From the NCBI GenBank assembly GCA_028751875.1, contig CM054155.1:52642300-52706299 (forward strand): a DNA stretch of 64,000 nucleotides. The letters run 5' to 3'. Positions 58,301-64,000 of the stretch are shown here, one piece after another. Source of the DNA: Rapana venosa. Its lineage: Eukaryota; Mollusca; Gastropoda; Neogastropoda; Muricidae. Positions within the stretch are counted from its first letter, which is position 1. Every line of letters begins with the position of its first letter. Under the pieces are notes generated by a model that was not told the origin of the DNA, did no database searches, and worked only from the letters and a program-made list of their open reading frames with translations. A program made the position numbers and the translations under genes.

Positions 58301-61300
58301 ACACTGAAGAGACATTTGGCCAGCACACAATACACACCAGTCACACTGAAGAGACATATGGCCAGCACACAACACACACTAGTCACACTGAAGAGACATT
58401 TGGCCAGCACACAACACAGTCACACTGAAGAGACAATTGGCAAGCACACAACACACACCAGTCACACTGAAGACACATTTGGCCAGCACACAACACACAC
58501 CAGTCACACTGAAGAGACATCTGGCCAGAACACAACACACACCAGTCACACTGAAGAGACATTTAGCCAGCACACAACACACACCACAGTCACACTGAAG
58601 AGGCATTTGCCAGCACACAACACAGTCACACTGAAGAGACAATTGGCCAGCAACACACACACCACAGTCACGTAAAGGGACATTTGGCCAGCACACAACA
58701 CATCACTAAACCTTTGCACATCAAACAGTCCACGAAGAGAATTTTGGCAGCACACTCATCACACTTAAAGACATTCGCCACACACAATAAGTCACACTGA
58801 GAGACATTTGGCCAGCACACGCACAGTCACACTGAAGAGACATTTGGTTAGCCAACACCACACACAGTCACACTGAATGAGACATTTGGCCAGCACACAA
58901 ACACAGTCACACTGAAGAGACATTTGGCCAGCACACACCACAGTCACACCTAAGAGACATTTGGAAAACACACAACACACACCACAGTCACACTGATCAG
59001 ACATTTGGCAAACACACAGCACACACCACAGTCACACTGATTAGACATTTGGCCAGCATACAACACACACCAGTCACACTGAAGAGACATGTGGCCAGCA
59101 CACAACACACACCAGTCACACTAGAGAGACATTTGGCCAGCACACAGCACACACAACAGTCACACCGAAAAGACATTTGGCCAGCACACAACACACACCA
59201 CAGTCACACTGAAGAAACATTTGGCCAGCACACAACAGTCACACTGAAGAGACATTTGGCCAGCACACACCACACACACCAGTCACGCTGAAGAGACATT
59301 TGGCCAGCACACAACACACACCACAGTCACACTGAAGAAACATTTGGCCAGCACACACCACAGTCACACTGAAGAGACATTTGGCGAGCACACACCACAC
59401 ACCACAGTCACACTGAAGAGACATGTGGCCAGCACACAACACACACCAGTCACACTAGAGAGACATTTGGCCAGCACACAACACACACCAGTCACACTGA
59501 AGAGACATGTGGCCAGCACACAGCACACACCACAGTCACACCGAAGAGACATTTGGCCAGCACACAGCACAGTCACACTGAAGAGACATTTGGCCAGCAC
59601 ACAAAACACACACCAGTCACACTGAAGAGACATTTGGCCAGCTCACACCACAGCAAAACAAGAACTTTGGCACAACCCACAGTCACACTGAAGAGACATT
59701 TGGCCAGGACACACCACAGTCACACTGATCAGACATTTGGCCAGCACACAACACACACCAGTCACACTGAAGAGACATTTGGTCAGCACACAATACACAC
59801 CAGCCACACTGAGGAGATATTTGGCCAGAACACAACACACACCAGTCACACTGAAAAGACATTTGGCCAGCACACAAGACAGTCACACTGAAGAGACAAT
59901 TGGCCAGCACACAACACACACCAGTCACACTGAATAGACATTTGGCCAGCACACAACACACACAATTAACACTGAAGAGACATCTGGCCAGCACACAACA
60001 CACACCAGTCACACTGAAGAGACACTTAGCCAGCACACAACACACACCACAGTCACACTGAAGAGACATTTGCCAGCAGACAACGCAGTCACACTGAAGA
60101 GACAATTGGCCAGCATACAAAACACACCACAGTCACACTGAAGAGACATCTGGCCAGCACACACTACAGTCACACTGAAGAGATATTTAGCCAGCACACA
60201 ACACATTCACACTGAAGAGACATTTGGCCAGCACAAAACACAGTCACACTAAAGAGACATTTGGCCAGCACACAAATCACACACCAGTCACACTGAAGAG
60301 ACATCTGGCAAGCACACAACACAGTCACACTGAAGAGACATTTGGCCAGCACACAACACACACCACAGTCACACTAAAGAGACATTTCGCCAGCAAACAA
60401 CACAGTCACACTGATCAGACATGTGGCCAGCACACAACACACACCACAGTCACACTAAAGAGAAATTTGGCCAGCAAACAACACAGTCACACTGTTCAGA
60501 AATTTGGCCAGCACACACCACAGTCACACTGAAGAGACAATTCGCCAGCACACAACACACTACAGTCACACTGAAGAGACATTTGGCCAGCACACAACAC
60601 ACACCACAGTCACACTGAAGAAACATTTGGCCAGCACACAACACAGTCACACTGAAGAGACATTTGACCAGTACACAACACACACCACAGTCAGTCTGAA
60701 AAGACATTTGGCCAGCACACAACACACACCACAGTCACACTGATCAGTCATTTGGCCAGCACACAACACACACTACAGTCACACTGAAGAGACATTTGGC
60801 CAGCACACAACACAAACACAGTCACACTGAAGAGACATTTGGACAGCACACAATACACACCAGTCACACTGAAGAGACATTTGGACAGCACACAACACAC
60901 ACCAGTCACGCTGAAGAGACATTTGGCCAGCACACAACACACACACCAGTCACATTGAAGAGACATTTGGCCAGCTCACACCACAGCCAAAATGAAGAGA
61001 CATTTGGCCAGCACACACCACAGTCACACTGAAGAGAGATTTGGCAAGCACACACCACAGTCACACTGATCAGACATTTGGCCAGCACACAATACACACC
61101 AGTCACACCGAAGAGACATTTGGCCAGGACACACACACCAATCACACTAAAGAGACATTTGGCCAGCACACAACACAGTCACACTGAAGAGACAATTGGC
61201 CAGCACACAACACACACCAGTCACACTGAAGAGACATTTGGCCAGCACACAACACACACACCAGTCACACTGAAGAGACATTTGGACAGCACACAACACA

Positions 61301-64000
61301 CACACCAGTCACACTGAAGAGAACATTTGCACAGCACACAACACACACCACTCACACTGAAGAGACATTTGGCCAGCTCACACCACAGCCAATGAAGATG
61401 ACATTTGGCCAGCCACACACCATCACACGAAGATTGCCAGCACACACTCCATCCACGATCAGACATTTGACCAGCACACAACACATACCAGTCACACTGA
61501 AGAGACATCTGGCCAGCACACAACACACACACACCAGTCACACTGAGGAGACATTTAGCCAGCACACAACACACACCACAGTCACACTGAAGAGACATTT
61601 GCCAGCACACAACACAGTCACACTGCAGAGACAATTGGCCAGCATACAACACACACCACAGTCACGATGAAGGGACATTTGGCCAGCACACAACACAGTC
61701 ACACTGAAGAGACATTTGGCCAGCACACACCACAGTCACACTGAAGAGACATTTGGCCAACACACACAACAGTCACACTGAAGGGACATTCGGCCAGCAC
61801 ACAACACAGTCACACTGAAGAGACATTTGGCCAGCACACACCACAGTCGCACTGAAGAGACATTTGGTCAGCACACAGCACAGTCACACTGAAGAGACAT
61901 TTGGTTAGCACACAACACACACAGCAGTCACACTGAAGAGACATTTGGCCAGCACACAACACAGTCACACTGAAGAGACATTTGGCCTCACACACCACAG
62001 TCACACCGAAGAGACATTTGGAAAACACACAGCACACACCACAGTCACACTGATCAGACATTTGGCAAACACACAGCACATACCACAGTCACACTGATCA
62101 GACATTTGGCCAGCATACAACACACACCAGTCACACTGAAGAGACATGTGGCCAGCACACAACACACACCAGTCAAACTGAAGAGACATGTGGCCACCAC
62201 ACAGCACACACCACAGTCACACCGAAGAGACATTTGGCCAGCGCACAACAGACACCACAGTCACACTGAAGAAACATTTGGCCAGCACACACCACAGTCA
62301 CACTGAAGAGAAGTTTGGCCAGCACACACCACACACCACAGTCACACTGAAGAGACATCTGGCAAGCACACAACACACAACACAGTGACACTGAAGAGAT
62401 ATTAAGCCAGCACACACCACACAACACAGTCACACTGAAGAGACATTTGGCCAGCACACACCACACACCACAGTCACACTGAAGAGACATTTGGCCAGCA
62501 CACAACACACACCAGTAACACTGAAGAGACATTTGGACAGCATACAACACACACACCAGTCGAACTGAAGAGACATTTAGCCAGCACACAACACACACCT
62601 CAGTCACACTGAAGAGACATTTGGCCAGGACACAACACACACCAGTCACACTGAAGAGACACTTGGCCAGCACACAACACACACCACAGTCACACTGAAG
62701 AGACATTTGGCCAGCACACAACAAACACCAGTCACACTGACGAGACATTTAGCCAGCACACAACACACACCACAGTCACACTGAAGAGACATTTGCCAGC
62801 ACACAACACAGTCACACTGAAGAGACATATGGCCAGCACTTAACACACACCAGTCACACTGAAGAGACATTTGGCCAGCACACAACACACACACCAGTCA
62901 CATGAAGAGACATTGCCAGCACACAACACACATCCAGTCACACTGAAGAGACATTTGCCAGCACACACACACCACAGTTACACTGAAGAGACATTTGCCA
63001 GCAACAACACAAGTCACACTGAAAGACAATTGGCCGCATACAACACACACCACAGTCACACTGAAGAGACATCTTGGCCAGGCACACAACCACAGTCACC
63101 TAAAGCACATCCGCACACAACACTCCATGAGAGACATTTGCCAGCAGACAACACAGTCACACTGAAGAGACAATTGGCCGGCATACAACACACTCCACAG
63201 TCACACTGAAGAGACATCTGGCCAGCAAACACCACAGTCACACTAAAGAGACATTTGCCAGCAGACAACACAGTCACACTGAAAAGACAATTGGCCAGCA
63301 CACAACACACACACCAGTCAAACTGAAGAGACATTTGGCCAGCACACAACACACACCACAGTCACACTGATCAGACATTTGACCAGCACACAACACACAC
63401 CACAGTCACACTGAAGAGACATTTGCACAGCACACAACACACACCACTCACACTGAAGAGACATTTGGCCAGCACACAACACAGTCACACTGAAGAGACA
63501 TTTGGCCAGCCCACAACACACACCACTGTCACTCTGATCAGACATTTGACCAGTACACAACACACACCACAGTCACACTGAAGAGACATTCGGCCAGCAC
63601 ACAACACAGTCACACTAAAGAGACATTTGGACAGCACACAACACACACCAGTCACACTGAAGAGACATTTGGCCAGCACACAACACACACCAGTCACACT
63701 GAAGAGACATTTGGACAGCAGACAACACACACCAGTCACGCTGAAGAGACATTTGGCCAGCACACAACACACACACACCAGTCACACTGAAGAGGACATT
63801 TGGCCAGTTCACACCACAGCCACAATGAAGAGACATTTGGTCAGCACACAACACACACACCAGTCACACTGAAGAGACATTTGGCCAGGACACACCACAG
63901 TCACACTGAAGAGACATTTGGCCAGCACACACCACACACCAGTCACACTGAAGAGACATTTGGCCAGCACACAACACACACCAGTCACACTGAAGAGACA
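55331..64000 (+). repeat. 37/42/44-base satellite array with higher-order repeats, open at right edge
   Basis: About 200 copies or more. Each has the core GTCACACTGAAGAGACATTT followed by GGCCAGCACA and a CA-rich spacer of discrete length, giving units of 37, 42 or 44 bases. Core variants recur: CTGATCAGACATTT, CTGAAGAAACATTT, ACATGTGG, GACAATTGG and TTTGGAAAACAC. The same ordered series of variants appears at about 56695-57147, 58950-59291 and 61995-62305, which shows higher-order units of roughly 2.3-3 kb. Stop codons are rare, so long frames run through both strands. None shows gene features. Confidence 0.9.

Noticed and set aside
55331..64000. Dozens of overlapping frames with SHTEETFGQHTTH or VCCVLAKCLFSVTG repeats
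   Set aside because: All are the satellite unit read in different frames. The unit lacks stop codons on both strands in several frames.
55331..64000. CRISPR-like constant core and variable spacer arrangement
   Set aside because: The spacers are CA-rich and nearly identical, there are no cas genes, and all context is metazoan. It is a satellite.

Overview
This window looks like nuclear DNA of a large, repeat-rich metazoan genome, most likely a mollusc and probably a gastropod. The reasons are several non-LTR retrotransposon (LINE) lineages with APE-type endonucleases, tRNA-derived SINEs whose central and tail sequences resemble gastropod SINEs (from memory, not a search), a degenerate mariner copy, very dense (CA)n/(GA)n/(AT)n tracts, and two phase 1-1 exons of a fucolectin/EGF-type extracellular protein. 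I see no rRNA gene, no intact tRNA gene, no CRISPR array and no complete host gene. Most long reading frames are read-through of microsatellites or satellites.

Layout. 1-16,445: an anomalous block. Long stretches have almost no cytosine on the + strand and are separated by islands of ordinary sequence. From about 6.47 kb on, the islands match 16.7-27.07 kb in the same order and at nearly constant spacing, and in places the cytosine-free filler aligns with the downstream sequence with its C positions replaced. I read this as a corrupted ghost copy, most likely an assembly or base-calling artefact. 16,446-30,290: cleaner sequence with a CR1-group LINE 3' end, a fucolectin-type exon, a mariner remnant, SINEs, a 5'-truncated Tx1/L1-like LINE, a 42-base minisatellite, an EGF-like exon and a nearly full-length reverse-strand Tx1/L1-like LINE. 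30,290-33,888: SINEs, microsatellites and a 19-base minisatellite. 33,889-38,361: a reverse-strand LINE with a virus-like 2A peptide at the head of ORF1, no stop between ORF1 and its endonuclease, and (GA)n on both sides. 38,362-43,352: SINEs, microsatellites and two RTE-like LINE fragments. 43,353-52,139: one old 35-38-base minisatellite domain split by a Tx1 insertion (itself carrying a tRNA/5S-like SINE), an L2/CR1-group LINE (itself split by an RTE insertion with a 12-base target duplication) and a further SINE. 52,140-64,000: unique sequence, a degraded satellite block, a second noisy copy of the unique sequence, and a 37/42/44-base satellite with higher-order structure that runs off the right edge.

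The window is best understood as layered mobile-element insertions into tandem repeats. The only host coding evidence is the two reverse-strand exons. The most interesting biology is the 2A-bearing LINE, the layered insertion history at 43-52 kb, and a SINE that combines tRNA-like and 5S rRNA-like promoter sequence. The most interesting data-quality signal is the cytosine-erased ghost copy.
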